The notes beneath the pieces were generated by a model that saw nothing but the letters and a program-made list of their open reading frames with translations, was not told where the DNA came from and ran no database searches. 64,000 nt of DNA. Origin: Daphnia carinata. Its lineage: Eukaryota; Arthropoda; Branchiopoda; Diplostraca; Daphniidae. Each line of letters starts with the position of its first letter. Within the stretch, counting starts at the first letter, position 1. The DNA lies in contig NC_081336.1 in the NCBI RefSeq assembly GCF_022539665.2, positions 9,586,778 to 9,650,777 of the forward strand. Reading direction: 5' to 3'. This document shows, one piece after another, positions 23,636 through 35,573 of this stretch. Position numbers and translations under genes: made by a program.

Positions 23636-25950
23636 TTATTTGCTGGTCAAATTCAAGGCAAAGGCCTCATCGTCAGGAAAACGGCATCTTTTTCCGGCGT
23701 TCGGTACAAACCTGCAACCGTCAAATCTCTCAAAGTGAAAACCCAGTTGATCATGTTGAAAGATAACTGAACCAGCATCGGGAAGAAGTTCTAATTTTTC
23801 TGCAATTGTTTTAATATCATTAAGTTAATGAAACTAAACTCTTAAAATTTTTTGATAACAAAACTCAAGTGTGCCACAATTTGTTTATTACCTTCAGGAA
23901 CATAAGCGACGCTGGGATCTGCGTTGCTCCCAGTCAAAACGTGGTAAAACGGTTGATCAAGATTTCCAACGGAGCCTAGATAATTCTCCTCCAATCCCTT
24001 AACTTCCCACGAAGTGATGACACAAATTTCGCTGCGGTCTTCACCCATGGCATTTGTGTAGTTATACATCATGACGAGACCAACTGCATATTTAATTGAC
24101 GGCACTCGACGTGAAACAACTTGCTGGTACTATAAAGAAATTTCTAATTAAAAAAACAGGAAAAGCTAAAGAAGATCAATTTATTACCTCGGCGATTTCT
24201 GTTCGACGCTCCTCTAATTGGGCGATGCATTCGCCCAGAAGTGGGTGGTTTTGAAGCCCTTCTGCCTGCAAATAAAAGTCAACAGAAGATTAAATTATAA
24301 TCTCATTGACAAGAAGAAAAGAAACCTCTAGAAGATGAATGGCGTCGCTTAATTGGACTCCATAATTGAAGCAATGCTCGGCATATTCCACGACTAGATC
24401 AGGAGCTTCCCCAACGAGAGACGAGATAATGCAGGCTAATCTCGCTAATCTGGCGACCTCTGACACCGTTTGAGATCGCCGATCAAGCCACAATTCAGTC
24501 TGCCCGTCCCTGATATAGGGTTCTGTCATTCGTTGAAGAATGTACTCTACTTTTTCTGCTGGTTGAGCGGGATCGGTGAAATAATACTGGGAATCTTCAT
24601 GCTGATTACGTAGTGGACCGATACGTCGTAGATGATCGGGGCGGTGCAAAGTTCCATCATCACAGACATCGATGTAGGTGAATCTTTTTCCATCTTCGTA
24701 TCTAGAATTGAACAAATTAAAACATAGAAGTAAAATTCTTACGCAGAAAATGTTAAAGATATACTTAGGATATTCCTGCCATCTAAGAAGAAGTCTGTCT
24801 CGGTCAATCACGAACGAATCGCAATAGACGAGGTCGCATTGAATGCCCATGCTACTAGCCACTTCATGGTAAATGACGCATAAAATTGTAGTGCAGCCTT
24901 TTTTCCTTTCAAGCACCTAATAAATGAGAGTTTGGATTAAAATATTAATACTTTTACGAGATCTGACCACAAAACATTTAACCTTTGCAATTGAGATATT
25001 TTTTTGCAGCTCATGAAAGTCGAACTCTTTATCTAACCAAATGGTATCCATAAAGTATTGTTCACTTTCATGGAACAATACATGGTTAATGATGGTTAAA
25101 ATCTCTCTGGGGGACAACTTTGCTTTTAATGAATAGAATGACCTTTGCTTTTCAACGATAAGTTCCTTCACTCTTAGGGTTATTTTGCCCAGGTAATCTT
25201 TAATACTCTGTAGGCTCGGAAAATGATCATTTGGAACTTCCAACCACTGTGACACAAATACTGTTGCCTCCAACAATGTTTTTTGTGAGGCATCTTGTTC
25301 TAGAAAGTCCCACCACTTGCCTTCTAACAGGGATGTCCTAACTTTTCTCAAGGCACGCTCAGCATGATAAGCCAACGTAAGATTTCCATAACTGCAAGCA
25401 TAAGGCAGAGAATTTAATAACATCAAAATAGAATATCATAAAATAAAAATAACACAAACCCATCAGACTGCCAAAAATTCATAAATGCAAGTTGTTCAAG
25501 TTCTTCTTCAACAAATTCCGAAAATGGAATAGCAGGAGCTAATAGATTTTCCATAAGGCAGCTTGGAGTAAGAAGCTCAAAGCTTTCTGGGTCTGGGTAA
25601 CACAGTGATGACAAGGTTTCTACAATTTCCTGGACATCTTTTGCAACCCTGAGGCGCATGCCCACTACCTCCATCCAGTTCACTTTATTCTTTGAAAGCC
25701 TTTTCAAGCTTGGTAAATAACCCCATCTGACGAAGAGTATGTTATAGAGAATAGGTGTTATCTAATGAATATGTACATGAGGTAATTACCTTTCTTCATA
25801 CTTTTGTTTCCACAGCTGGTTAGTATTGGAAATGATGTTTCTCAACAAATTGCACGAATGCATAAGGTGATACAGGTCAGAAATCTTAATATCACTATGG
25901 GCAAATACATGATTAACTAAAAGCTCGTTGGGAAGTGAAAGTAAAGACAT
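23636..25950 (-). CDS. FBXO21: F-box only protein 21 (F-box + YccV-like domain)
   Basis: Substrate adaptor of an SCF ubiquitin ligase. Eight exons (25790-25950, 25460-25726, 24983-25391, 24765-24916, 24326-24701, 24188-24265, 23892-24129, 23636-23799) join in frame to 614 residues, near the family's length. The N-terminal F-box begins LSLPNELLVNHVFAH. The middle has the transglutaminase-like part typical of FBXO21 (GCTTILCVIYHEVASSMGI, DLVYCDSFVI). The C-terminal hemimethylated-DNA-binding/YccV domain reads KYAVGLVMMYNY, GNLDQPFYHVL and VAYVPEG. The start ATG at 25950 opens directly on the F-box, with no longer frame upstream. Confidence 0.93.
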
Positions 25951-27116
25951 GGATTAAAACTCGGTTCAACAACAACGAATTAACAACTTAACAGACCTAA
26001 ACATTGAATATAAATGTTGGGTTTAGAAATTTCTCAATTTGAAATGATTTCACTTCCATTCTAAATGAAAATACAGGCCTCTTGTTCTTCATTTTATTAT
26101 TTTTTTTCCTTTTTTTTTGCCGACTCATGCTCTGCGACCTGGCGGAAATGGATTAGTACCAAGCCATCAAAAAGATGCCAAGATGTACAAATTAATTTTC
26201 TAATGAAAATAATGTTTACTATTATAAAATAAAAGAATCCTGATAATGTCCAAAACCTTTTTCATTTGAAAAACGAAAACTCTGTTGTCTTGTCTTTGTA
26301 GCATCTGATAGTGGTAAAGTGGCATTCAGGCAACTATCAAGCACCGGGGTCTGTGACTGTGAGAAGGAATTGTTTATTTTAGCCACGAAAAAAATGTAGC
26401 TGGAAACAAAAAACGAAAAAAAACTAAGATGTTGATCGTCGTCAGTGTTAAAAAAAGAATTTTACTTGCCAGTATAAATGGTAGCTTAATGTTTCCTTAT
26501 CCGTTTATTACATATGGAGGGTGAACGAACTTTCTGCCCGGTAAACCATGATCACCTTTATCCCGGAAAGGCGCCATTTTTTGGCGGGCATGATGATAGG
26601 GTTTGTTTTCTCACTTATTTTAAAAATCACTTTTACAGGTAGTGAACTTGTTCACAACCTGCCTACCTCTAAACTTGGTTATTCACGATGAGCTGGAAAA
26701 AAAAGAATTTGTTTTAAAAGCTGCAGGCCTACGATCAACTACAAGTTGCTTTGTAACTATGAAGCTATTCTATTCGACTTTGTGTGTTAAGAAGCAATTC
26801 CTTTTGGTAAGCCAAAAAATTTAACTCTTGGTTGCTTACATTCAAAAGTCAGTTTTTATGGTACAGCCTGAATTTGATACTGTAAATTTTTTGTAAGTTA
26901 GATTATTTATTGACGGTCAATTGATTAAGTAAATGCAAATTGATAATATGGATTAATAGGAAAGTTGCAAATTTAATGTGAAAGAATTTTTGAGTCTTGT
27001 AAGTTTACAAGCAACATTTTGCATTCGAAAAAAGGAAGAAATACAATTGATGAATTTTTTTCTTGTGTTTTTTACCATTTTTTTCTCGAAAATTAGGGAT
27101 CCTGTTTCTTCTTCAG
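25951..27116. other. Intergenic region between FBXO21 and an intronless gene
   Basis: It holds the FBXO21 promoter side and the 3' flank of the next minus-strand gene. AT-rich, with no coding sequence I can support. Confidence 0.45.
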
Positions 27117-28145
27117 CTACTCGTCGTTCTTCTGGCGATTGTGCTGCATCCACAGCTGCATCTGACGGCTGGCATTCATCTTTCGACTTGGGTTGTCAAA
27201 GCATAAGCTTTTATCCCAAACTTCCGAATCAATTGCTGGATCACCCAGTGTCGTAAGAGAAGTAAGAATTTTAGAGTCGACGTGCTGTTCATGTATGCTT
27301 AGATCAGTTGGGTTAAGTATCTTATCAAATGAAATATCATTTCCCGGCGTTATCGAGATGTTCGACAAAGAAGAAGCCCCAGCTCCAGGAACCAATAGTG
27401 AATCAATGTCTTCTAATAGGGTCACGATGTCATAGGATTCGGGAGGGGAAAACTTGTATCTTCCAGAAGCTTCAGACATTTGTTGGACTTGAGCTTCTCT
27501 TTCTTCTTTCCAAGCAATTTGTTTAGCTGTATTCCAATGTGTATTTGCCGGCTCCCTCATCTTCTTTACATTCGGGACCTCGTTCGTTTCGGAGTTCAGT
27601 ACAATTGGTGTATCAGGTTGATGCTCTCCAGGAACGAGAGACTTGTTTTCTAAAGCATCTTGAGACATTTGCTGAGCTCGAGCTTCTCTTTCTGCTTGCC
27701 TTCTTGCCAAACGCCTTTGGTACGACTTATTCCATTGTGCTTTTCCCGGGTTCTTCTTTTTTGCACTTTTATTCGGGATCTCTGCGTATTCAGACGTGAG
27801 AGGGATTTCGGTTGGGTCCGATTCTAGCTTTACGGCGTTCTCAGTTTTGCAATATTGGTCTTGTGAGAAAGTGGAACATGGACATTGTTGATTTTTGCGG
27901 AAGTACTCTTCAACTACTTTAAGTTGTAACAATTTCGAAATGACAGTGTCAACAAATGCAGGATCCACCGGCCAAACAGGCTTCGAAGTACAGGTGCATA
28001 CATGGCCGTGGGTTTTCGGCTGCGACACGTTCGATGTTTCTTCCATCGTACCAGTTAATTCAACGTTAGTCGAAGTTTGTGGTGTTACAGAAGATTTTGA
28101 TATTGCCCCAGCCTCTGGCTTGTCCATCAGTTTGTTTAGGTCCAT
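27117..28145 (-). CDS. Intronless protein of unknown function with an internal duplicated basic segment
   Basis: A single uninterrupted frame of 342 codons with a real ATG at 28145, long for this AT-rich DNA and with few reading-frame rivals. I recognise no family. Visible features: a Cys pair HVCTCTSKPVWP and a second cluster QQCPCSTF that could bind metal; a hydrophobic segment PAFVDTVISKLLQLKVVEEY between them; and two copies of a Trp/Arg-rich block, KAQWNKSYQRRLARRQAERE and, about 70 residues later, NTHWNTAKQIAWKEEREAQ, each followed by QQMS. The rest is Ser/Thr-rich and acidic with no signal peptide or membrane helix. A nuclear or cytosolic role is a guess. It could be a retrocopy, but I see no poly-A tail. 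Confidence 0.6.
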   Translation of the reverse strand: MDLNKLMDKPEAGAISKSSVTPQTSTNVELTGTMEETSNVSQPKTHGHVCTCTSKPVWPVDPAFVDTVISKLLQLKVVEEYFRKNQQCPCSTFSQDQYCKTENAVKLESDPTEIPLTSEYAEIPNKSAKKKNPGKAQWNKSYQRRLARRQAEREARAQQMSQDALENKSLVPGEHQPDTPIVLNSETNEVPNVKKMREPANTHWNTAKQIAWKEEREAQVQQMSEASGRYKFSPPESYDIVTLLEDIDSLLVPGAGASSLSNISITPGNDISFDKILNPTDLSIHEQHVDSKILTSLTTLGDPAIDSEVWDKSLCFDNPSRKMNASRQMQLWMQHNRQKNDE

Positions 28146-30444
28146 AATACAATGCGATATAGAAAGAAGAAATGTGCTTTGTCAAGAAGCTTCGAACACG
28201 TTAGAATTGTGATTTATTGAGATGAATATGATGTTACGAAATTTTCTGGAAGGAAGACAAGTTATTTGTAAAACAATTAGTTATGAAATTAAATTTCACA
28301 TCTCACAACAATTACTTACTTTAAAATCGAAAGAATTACAATATTCTCGGAGAATTGCAGTGATCGATTCTGATTCCGACTGATCCCGGTCGACGAATGA
28401 AAAATGGCCGAACAATGGCGGATGGTTTAATCGTCTGCAAATTTTTTTTCCTGTGTTCTTGTTTAAACTCGTCACCTAAATTTTAATATTAACTTTGACA
28501 AGAGCCCATGCCATCTTTGATCCTGTTTATTATCAGATTTTTATTTCTGAGTATGATTTAAGGTTTTATTTCGAAAATTTTAAAGAATACCCTTAGGAGG
28601 CATTTTATATCAGTCCATTGAAAGAACCCAAAATGGCGCCCATTTGGAAGCATAGGTTAGCAAGCTTGTGATAAAGTAATGATATTCTTTCATTTATACT
28701 TATTTTAGGTTGTAGCCTTCACATATTTTCTATTTTAATTGAAAGGTAGATCAAGCTTATTTCTAATTTTAATTTTCCTACAGTGGCATCTGAATTACGA
28801 AATTGATGATTCCTTGAAATAATGCTAGTGATGTGGATGGACCATTAAAAACTGCATAATCCAGTGATGTACAATGCACTGTAAATTAGTTATATAACAT
28901 TTGCTCATTTCTACACATGTCATCACTTGCTTTCCAAATCTACAGGTAAACTGAACAGGGTTATTCAACAGATGAAAGTGGGTTTGGCATTAGTGATGCC
29001 CTTTTGACCTAGTTCCTGCATTTTATGGGTTTTCTTTTTTAACCATATGTGGTTTGCAAAGGCACAAAATCTACATACTGTATATCATGAAATAATTTTT
29101 AAAACTTTTATTCCTATTTCCAGATGTAGATCGGTAGATGATCTTTCAATCCCTGGTATTGGTCTGGCTGGCAGTGACATGATTTATGAATAGCCCACTT
29201 TACCCATCTTGATTGTTTGGGTCTCTTAAGATCACACAGCACTGGAGGTAATTACTTGTTGCCAATGCTACACTTTTCAAAAGGCATTATCCAAATGTTG
29301 GTTTCCTTGTTTGAAATGAAACAAAACTTTTCGGTGGATTGAAACAAGACAAACCCCTTTCAATGAGGGTGTGAGCAATATGTTAGACATAAAACATTAA
29401 GGTCCTATTGCTTGCAAAATTTCCAATTAACTTTTATTTGTGTTTTCAAGGCTACAATAATTGCTGTCAACTCCGCCTCGTAATTAAAAAAAAAAGAAAA
29501 TTTCTACCATTCGATCTCCTTTCGAGAGAAAATCATCCCAGCAAACTTGATACTTCCTCATGAAAGCCGTATTCTTGTCACTCTTTTTCCGGAGGTTCTT
29601 CTTTGAGTGAGTTTGGGGGAAACTGGTGAAAATATTGAGAGGAAAAGGTGAGAATCGCCCACTGTTTGTTTCATAGATTTATCATGTAGACCTCGTAATA
29701 ATTATTCAATATTTCGTTAGTTATAATAAAACTGCTCTAGGTTTATTTTGATTTTCCGATAAATTGTCGTGGTAAGTATTAAATTCCGAGTGGTAAATTT
29801 CAAATTATTTAAGATCATGCGAGAAAGTTGCACGCCTATTTACCATGTCAAGATATGAGAGTGTATTCGACTTTCTTTATATATTTTTATTTTTACAGAT
29901 TATTTGCGTATGGACAAGGACAAAGATCATTCTCCGGATTTGATCATTAGTAAAGTAGTAGTAGTGCGGTCTGTGTTAAGAGAGTTTAGTTGCCGTAAGT
30001 GAATTTGGAATACTGATACAGTTTAAAATGAAGGGATGTGGGGAAGAGCTGCTAACGATAGAAATTTAATAATAACTACCTTAAATTTAGTGTAACTATG
30101 AAGTTAGTTATAAAGAACTCCTCCAGCTGTTTGATTATGTTATGTGGTGCTTTGTTTTAATTATCTTTTTGGTCCTCTAACTTGCTGGAAACTGGAGAGG
30201 AACTGTTAAATAATTCGCTATAATGCCATCTATGTTGTAATGAAATAACTATTTGGTTTCGTTGCAGACGACATTAGCTAAATTCTTCTGTTTGAAAAGA
30301 GACATGTGGAATAGTGGTTTCTTGAAATTCTGAACATTTTCTCTTTTTCAAATCAAATGCGACAGCTTTAGCGTTTAAAGAATCTTTTGAAAAAAAAAAC
30401 ATTAGAGTTAATTAAAGTCGCAATATTTCAGTGAGAACTTAAAA
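28146..30444. other. Long 5' region of exportin-5 and intergenic DNA
   Basis: The stretch separates two divergent genes. ATGGCCGAACAATGGCGG at 28403 could be the start of a short frame but leads nowhere. Near 29890-30270 several GTAAG/TTTCAG-like sites could be leader introns of the plus-strand exportin gene. No other feature is supported. Confidence 0.4.
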
Positions 30445-33400
30445 ATGGAAGGACAAGGGAGTCTTCCACCACAAATATCTGCTGAAGCTGAACAATTAAT
30501 TCACGCAGTTGATGTTGCCTTATCCCCAGTAGTTTCAGCCGAAGAAAGAAACCAAGCCTACAATTTGTGTGAAAGATTCAAAGAAGAATCACCGTTGTGT
30601 GCGATCGTTGGCCTGCAGCTTGCTGGCTCAGCTAGAAGTCCAACTATAAGGCATTTTGGTCTGCAGCTAGTAGAGCACTGCATTAAATTCAGATGGAAAG
30701 ATATGCATCCCCAAGAAAAGCTCTCGATTAAAGTATCACATTTTATTTGCTTCAAAAGAAAATTATTGACATACAAATTTGTAATAGGATTCTGTGTGGA
30801 AGCTTATGGGAAATGGCACTGACATGAGTGACCCTTCATACATTAAAGACGGCACTGCTAGATTGGTAGTGGAAATGGTAAAACGAGAATGGCCTCAGCA
30901 GTGGCCCAACTTCCTTCAAGAGCTCACCAACCTTTCTCAAAGTGGGAAAGAATACCAAACTGAGGTTCATAAATTCTTTTCTTAACTAACAAAACATTTT
31001 AAATCTAAAGTTTTCTTTTGCTTTCAGTTGGTGCTTTTAGTTTTACTTCGTTTAGCAGAAGATGTGGCCGTTTTTCAATCAGTAGATGCTGTTAGACGCA
31101 GAGATCTTCAACAGGGACTTACGGCAAATATGGCAGAGATTTTTGATTTTCTTTCCCGGCTATTGCGCGTTCAAGTGACCGCCTATCATGATCGGAAGTT
31201 GGCCGGATCTCCTGCTGCACAATTTTCATGCCGGCTTGCTCTGTCGGTTATTACCGTCTTTCAAAGTCACGTCGAATGGGTTTCAATCAACCACATTATG
31301 GCCCACGAAGGGCAACTGCTAGTCCTGCTGTGTACCCTGCTCTCCGACGAAAATTTTCGATTACCCGCAGCTGAATGTCTTCTCCAGGTAAAGGTGTGTT
31401 AATCAATTTAACATCTTAAATTAATAATTTTTCCTCTAACAGATTATAAGCCGTAAAGGTCCAGCCAAAGAGAGATCACCATTACTCGTTCTCTTTAATC
31501 AAGGAGCCATAGCTTCAATGCTTGAATCTGCACAGTTGGCTTCCGCGCAGCCTCTGACCGAAGTAAACTACAATTTCTTGAAACGCCTCACTGAAGTCCT
31601 AGTTGGAATGGGCACGCAATTGTGCAGTCTGTTCGGCAAAGAACCTGAAGTTACGAAACCAGATACGTTTGCCATGTATCTTCAAGCTGTTTTGGCACTG
31701 ACCCGACATCAAAGTCTGAGCATTAATCAAACGGCTGCCACCTTGTGGGTTGCCCTCTTCAAACACGATCGTTTAAACACAGAACTGGAACTGCTGGCCG
31801 TTATCGAGGCCTGGATTGCAATTGCAGCTCGCAAGTTTGTGAAGACATCCGTTTGCGCTTATAACGCGATGGATTTTGATTCCGATGAAGAGTTCACCGC
31901 ATTTCATCAGCGTCTACGGTCGGAATTGATTGACGCCGTACGCCTTGCTACTGCGTTAGCACCATCCGTGACCTTCTCCTACGCTCACCGATGGCTACTC
32001 AGCCAACTAGATAATCCTAATTCAATTCTAGCTGAATGGGAAGCTTTAGCCTTGTTTCTCGATTCCGTGGCCTGTAAGGCCAAAGAGGCACCAGCCGGGC
32101 CCCAACTACTAGAACGCTGTTTGAATTACCAATCCAGCGATCCTTCTATCCTCTCGGAATTGTTGTCCTGCATTTCAGCACTGTTCGTCTACGTCCAGCA
32201 CGATTCCCAGCGATTACTTCAACCAGTTCTCAATCGCATATTTTCTTCAGTCCTTTTTAGCGGACCCGGTCAGTCTAAAGAAAACCGCACCAAGATAGTC
32301 CGCAATGTTCGCCGACACGCCTGTTCGCTCTTGGTGAAAATCAGTATGCAACATCCCGGTCTACTAGTTCAACAATTTCAATATCTTAAATCGAATATCG
32401 ATCGACTCGGCAAAACCCAAGACGATTCTCAATTAAGTCGGATGGAAGTATTAACCTTGCAAGAAGCCCTACTCATCATATCAAATCAATTCACAGAATT
32501 TCAAATGAAATGCGATTTAATTGGCGAAATTATTCGACCAGCAGCGCAACAATGGACGGCCATGAGCCCAGCTTTTAATTCGGCTAAAGAATTTTTATCT
32601 TTCATTGGTCTGGACCGGCCACCATTGGAACCTTCAGTCGAAGATGTCCATGGTCGTAATCGATCAGAGCTGCTGGCCAGCACGTCGGTGTTCTTGGCTG
32701 TTTTGAAACGTTGTCGCACATCGATCGATCCATTGAAAGGTCATCCAGCTGCCCAGCACTTGGCCCCTCTGTTATTCGATACTTTCCGATTGGCTCGAGT
32801 TCTCCATCAACTTTGGGAGCCGGAAGCACAAGCTTTGCTATCTCCTGGCTATGCAAAAGCACACGATCTTCTAGAAAGCGAAATTATTAATATTTTAGCA
32901 CAAGGAGGGATGTCACAGTCGGGCATGCCGGCCTGCATTTCACAACTGAATGGCAACGTGCAAAAACAGCAGAGTCCTCTGGAACGTGTTCAAAACTTCC
33001 TGGCTCAAATCCACAATAATGTGTTCGTCATGTTGGGATCATTCGGAGAGACTCTTGGCGATCAGTTTTATGCAACACCGGGATTAGCTGTGGCTGTGGC
33101 CGGCACCACGTGCGGCCATGGAATGGAATACATCCCAGATTGCAGATTGCGTACGGTCGTCAAAGTCTTTTGTCGACCTTTCATCATCTCTTGTCCAGCT
33201 CATCTTCATCAATCGGCCATCTTGCCTTTTCTCGCTCATTTCCTTCCGGCCATGTTGCAAAGATTGGCCGGCCGGTGGCAGCAAACGATGCAGCAACAGC
33301 GCGATGAGAATCAGGCCAACCTGCAAGAAATCCTCTGTGATGTGATTGTCCGTCTCGCAACTCGAGATTACATTGAACTATTGAAGAATGTAATTTTAAC

Positions 33401-34158
33401 AATGACCACTCAATTTCAAGGAGAAGACAATGACGAAATGATGGATGCAGAAGGTTCATCTTCAGCTAGCCAAGTGGTTGCTAATGTCAGCGAGCTGGGC
33501 AAGACTGTCCTGTCCGAGCCGAATTTATGTGGCCATTTGCTTCAATTCTTATTGAGCGCCCTGTGGTGGCCAGATTCCGGCAATTCACTCAAAGCTTCCA
33601 ATATCCTTGAATCGATTGTGAAATATTGGGCTGGTCTTATACCAAGGAATTCGGCACATTTTCCTTCAAGTGAAGTGGCCTGTCTGTGTCTTTCCCACCT
33701 GCTGAATGGCATCCAGCTTTTGGGACAGCATGACGCTAATCTCAGCTCGTTGATACATTTGGGCGTGCTCATGTACGATACTTTCTTGCCCATCTATCCG
33801 GCCGCCATGTCGGAATTGATGATGAGAAATGCTGGATGTAGTCGTGAAGATGCTGATCAATACCAGGACAAGGCTTCTTCGTTGGCCGGTGGACAGAAAT
33901 TGAATCAGAAAATGGAACGATCGAAACGGGAACTCTTTCGCAAAATGACTAGCCAAGTAATGAAATTGATTTTATATTAAAGTTAAAATGTTTAAATTTT
34001 ACTTTGTGTAGATTGTTGGGCAACATTTGGCCGATTTATTCCGTAAGCCGGTGCAACTTGCCAGCCTTCCGAAAATGGGTTCGCTTAAACCCCGTCCCAA
34101 ACCGGATGCCATTGATTTGGCGGATGCTGGACTCGCCGATTTGTTTATACAGGAATGA
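30445..34158 (+). CDS. XPO5: Exportin-5 (RanGTP-dependent karyopherin)
   Basis: A nuclear export receptor; family members carry pre-microRNA hairpins and other structured RNAs out of the nucleus with RanGTP. Five exons (30445-30732, 30788-30964, 31028-31387, 31443-33956, 34012-34158) give 1,161 residues, close to the 1,204 of the human protein. Family landmarks: IRHFGLQLVEHCIKFRW early, VKREWPQQWPNFLQEL in exon 2, LLRLAEDVAVFQS and RRRDLQQGLTANM in exon 3. The long exon 4 is HEAT-repeat-like with many helical leucines. The C-terminus ends GLADLFIQE. The stop codon TGA overlaps the polyadenylation signal AATAAA (34158-34163), so the 3' UTR must be very short. The ATG at 30445 is preceded by AAAA and starts on the conserved N-terminus. 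Confidence 0.95.
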
Positions 34159-34288
34159 ATAAAACAAATACTTGTGAATGAAAATTTGATAATATTTGAA
34201 TTGTATTTTTTTTATTAGGGATATTATAAGTGAATTGAGAAGGACAGACACGACTTATTGCTTTATACAGGATAGGTTCGATTAATTT

Positions 34289-34882
34289 TTATGTGTCGGT
34301 GTAGAGGCCGTCAATTAAGAAATCGACGCGCTTATATTGACGTCGTTCCCACACGTCTCTCAAGCGCCAGTATGTGACTGAAGCAAGAATGAGCACCATG
34401 GCTATGCCCAGAGACAGGCCAACAATGAGGGCTGTGTAGTCTGGTTGCGTTGAAACTTCGTCTTCAGTTTTTTGGGTTTCAGATGCAAGTGGTTTAGATT
34501 TAAATGTAGAATTTGAGTTGGTGGTGATGTTGGCATGTTCCGTAGGTGGTACTTCTGCTCCTTTTCTGGGTTTCACTGGCTCTTTAGTTAACCCTTTTCT
34601 GGGGACACTCTTTCGTTTTGTGCCGTCTCCCTGAGCGGGTTGATAAAAATGGTCTAAAGTGACATTCACTGGTGGTGTCCCACTTCCAATGAGATTCAGT
34701 GAAGTATCAATTTTCTGAAGTGGGGAATCTTCTTTTACGTAAGAAGCAGTTGTGTTTGAGGTTATCACTGCAACCGTTTGTTCCATCGAAGGGAGGATTG
34801 TAGATGAATGAGATGTTTCATTGACAGCTCCACTGACCACCACAACGTGCAGTAAGAACACGACCCCGATTCTTCGTTCCAT
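34289..34882 (-). CDS. Small type I membrane protein of unknown function
   Basis: One exon, 197 residues, with a real ATG at 34882. Residues 1-19 are a signal peptide (RRIGVVFLLHVVVVSGA). The luminal part is Ser/Thr-rich with several N-glycosylation sites (NET, NTT, NVT, NIT, NST) and a Lys/Arg/Pro-rich stretch RKSVPRKGLTKEPVKPRKGA. One membrane helix follows (YTALIVGLSLGIAMVLILAS), then a short basic cytosolic tail RRQYKRVDFLIDGLYTDT. The tail looks more constrained than the luminal part and may be the functional piece. I do not recognise the family. It converges on exportin-5 (131 bp between the coding ends), and a minus-strand AATAAA lies near 34211-34216. Confidence 0.75.
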   Translation of the reverse strand: MERRIGVVFLLHVVVVSGAVNETSHSSTILPSMEQTVAVITSNTTASYVKEDSPLQKIDTSLNLIGSGTPPVNVTLDHFYQPAQGDGTKRKSVPRKGLTKEPVKPRKGAEVPPTEHANITTNSNSTFKSKPLASETQKTEDEVSTQPDYTALIVGLSLGIAMVLILASVTYWRLRDVWERRQYKRVDFLIDGLYTDT

Positions 34883-35279
34883 TTTCCTGTGAGATTTCTA
34901 CACCATTTGAACCATAATGTTTAGCCAACTGTGAAATCTTTCATTCCTCATGTCTCAAGTAATCAAGAAACTAATATTCGGGAAAAAAAAGATTTAAGTT
35001 ACCAATAGCTAGAGAATTCGCAAGTCCATTTGATACGTCGCAATTACATCGGTTTGAGCTCTAGCTGACTCTGCAACACGGATAGTTGGAAGAACGTTTG
35101 ATTAACAGGAAGAATTGACCGATCAAAGGTCTCTTAAATGTCAACTTTCTAATTTCCGCGATATTATTATCGCCATCTTCTCCTAGATGGACTCTAGGTA
35201 CAACTCTTGCCAATAGATGGCAGTCATAAACAACAACAAATCACATTTTTGACAGCCGTTTGAGTGAACAGCTTTAGCA
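34883..35279. promoter_or_regulatory. Bidirectional promoter region
   Basis: A 397-bp gap separates the start codons of two divergent genes, the membrane protein (minus) and the COMM-domain gene (plus). No TATA box is clear on either side. Shared control is an inference from the spacing. Confidence 0.45.
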
Positions 35280-35564
35280 ATGTCACAATCAAGTAAAGGT
35301 AGCCTTAAGGATTTTGATTGGAAGCTCAAGGTATTTTCCAAATAATGTGTACATTAAAAACATTGCTAAACAAATTTTATTTGTAACATACAGTTGGCAC
35401 TGGAGAGCAACAAAGTCAGTGCACTTAACTCTCCAATCATCGAATTGACTCTACATACTGAAATTGATTCCATCTCGGTAGAAATGGACTACCACAGATT
35501 AAACAGTGTCATACACAAGATCAAGGAAGCTCTTTCAGAAGCTACCGATGAAGTCACAAATTGA
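35280..35564 (+). CDS. COMMD6: COMM domain-containing protein, COMMD6-like
   Basis: Two exons (35280-35330, 35394-35564) give 73 residues, essentially one COMM domain. It begins with the family motif DFDWKLKLALESNK and keeps the pattern SPIIELTLHTEIDSISVEMD followed by an amphipathic helix. COMMD proteins form hetero-oligomers in the Commander complex, which recycles endosomal cargo, and they influence NF-kB and cullin activity. COMMD6 is the family member that can lack the N-terminal helical domain, so the small size points to it. Its stop lies 9 bp from the stop of the opposing phosphatase gene. Confidence 0.82.
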
Positions 35565-35573
35565 ATACCTATG

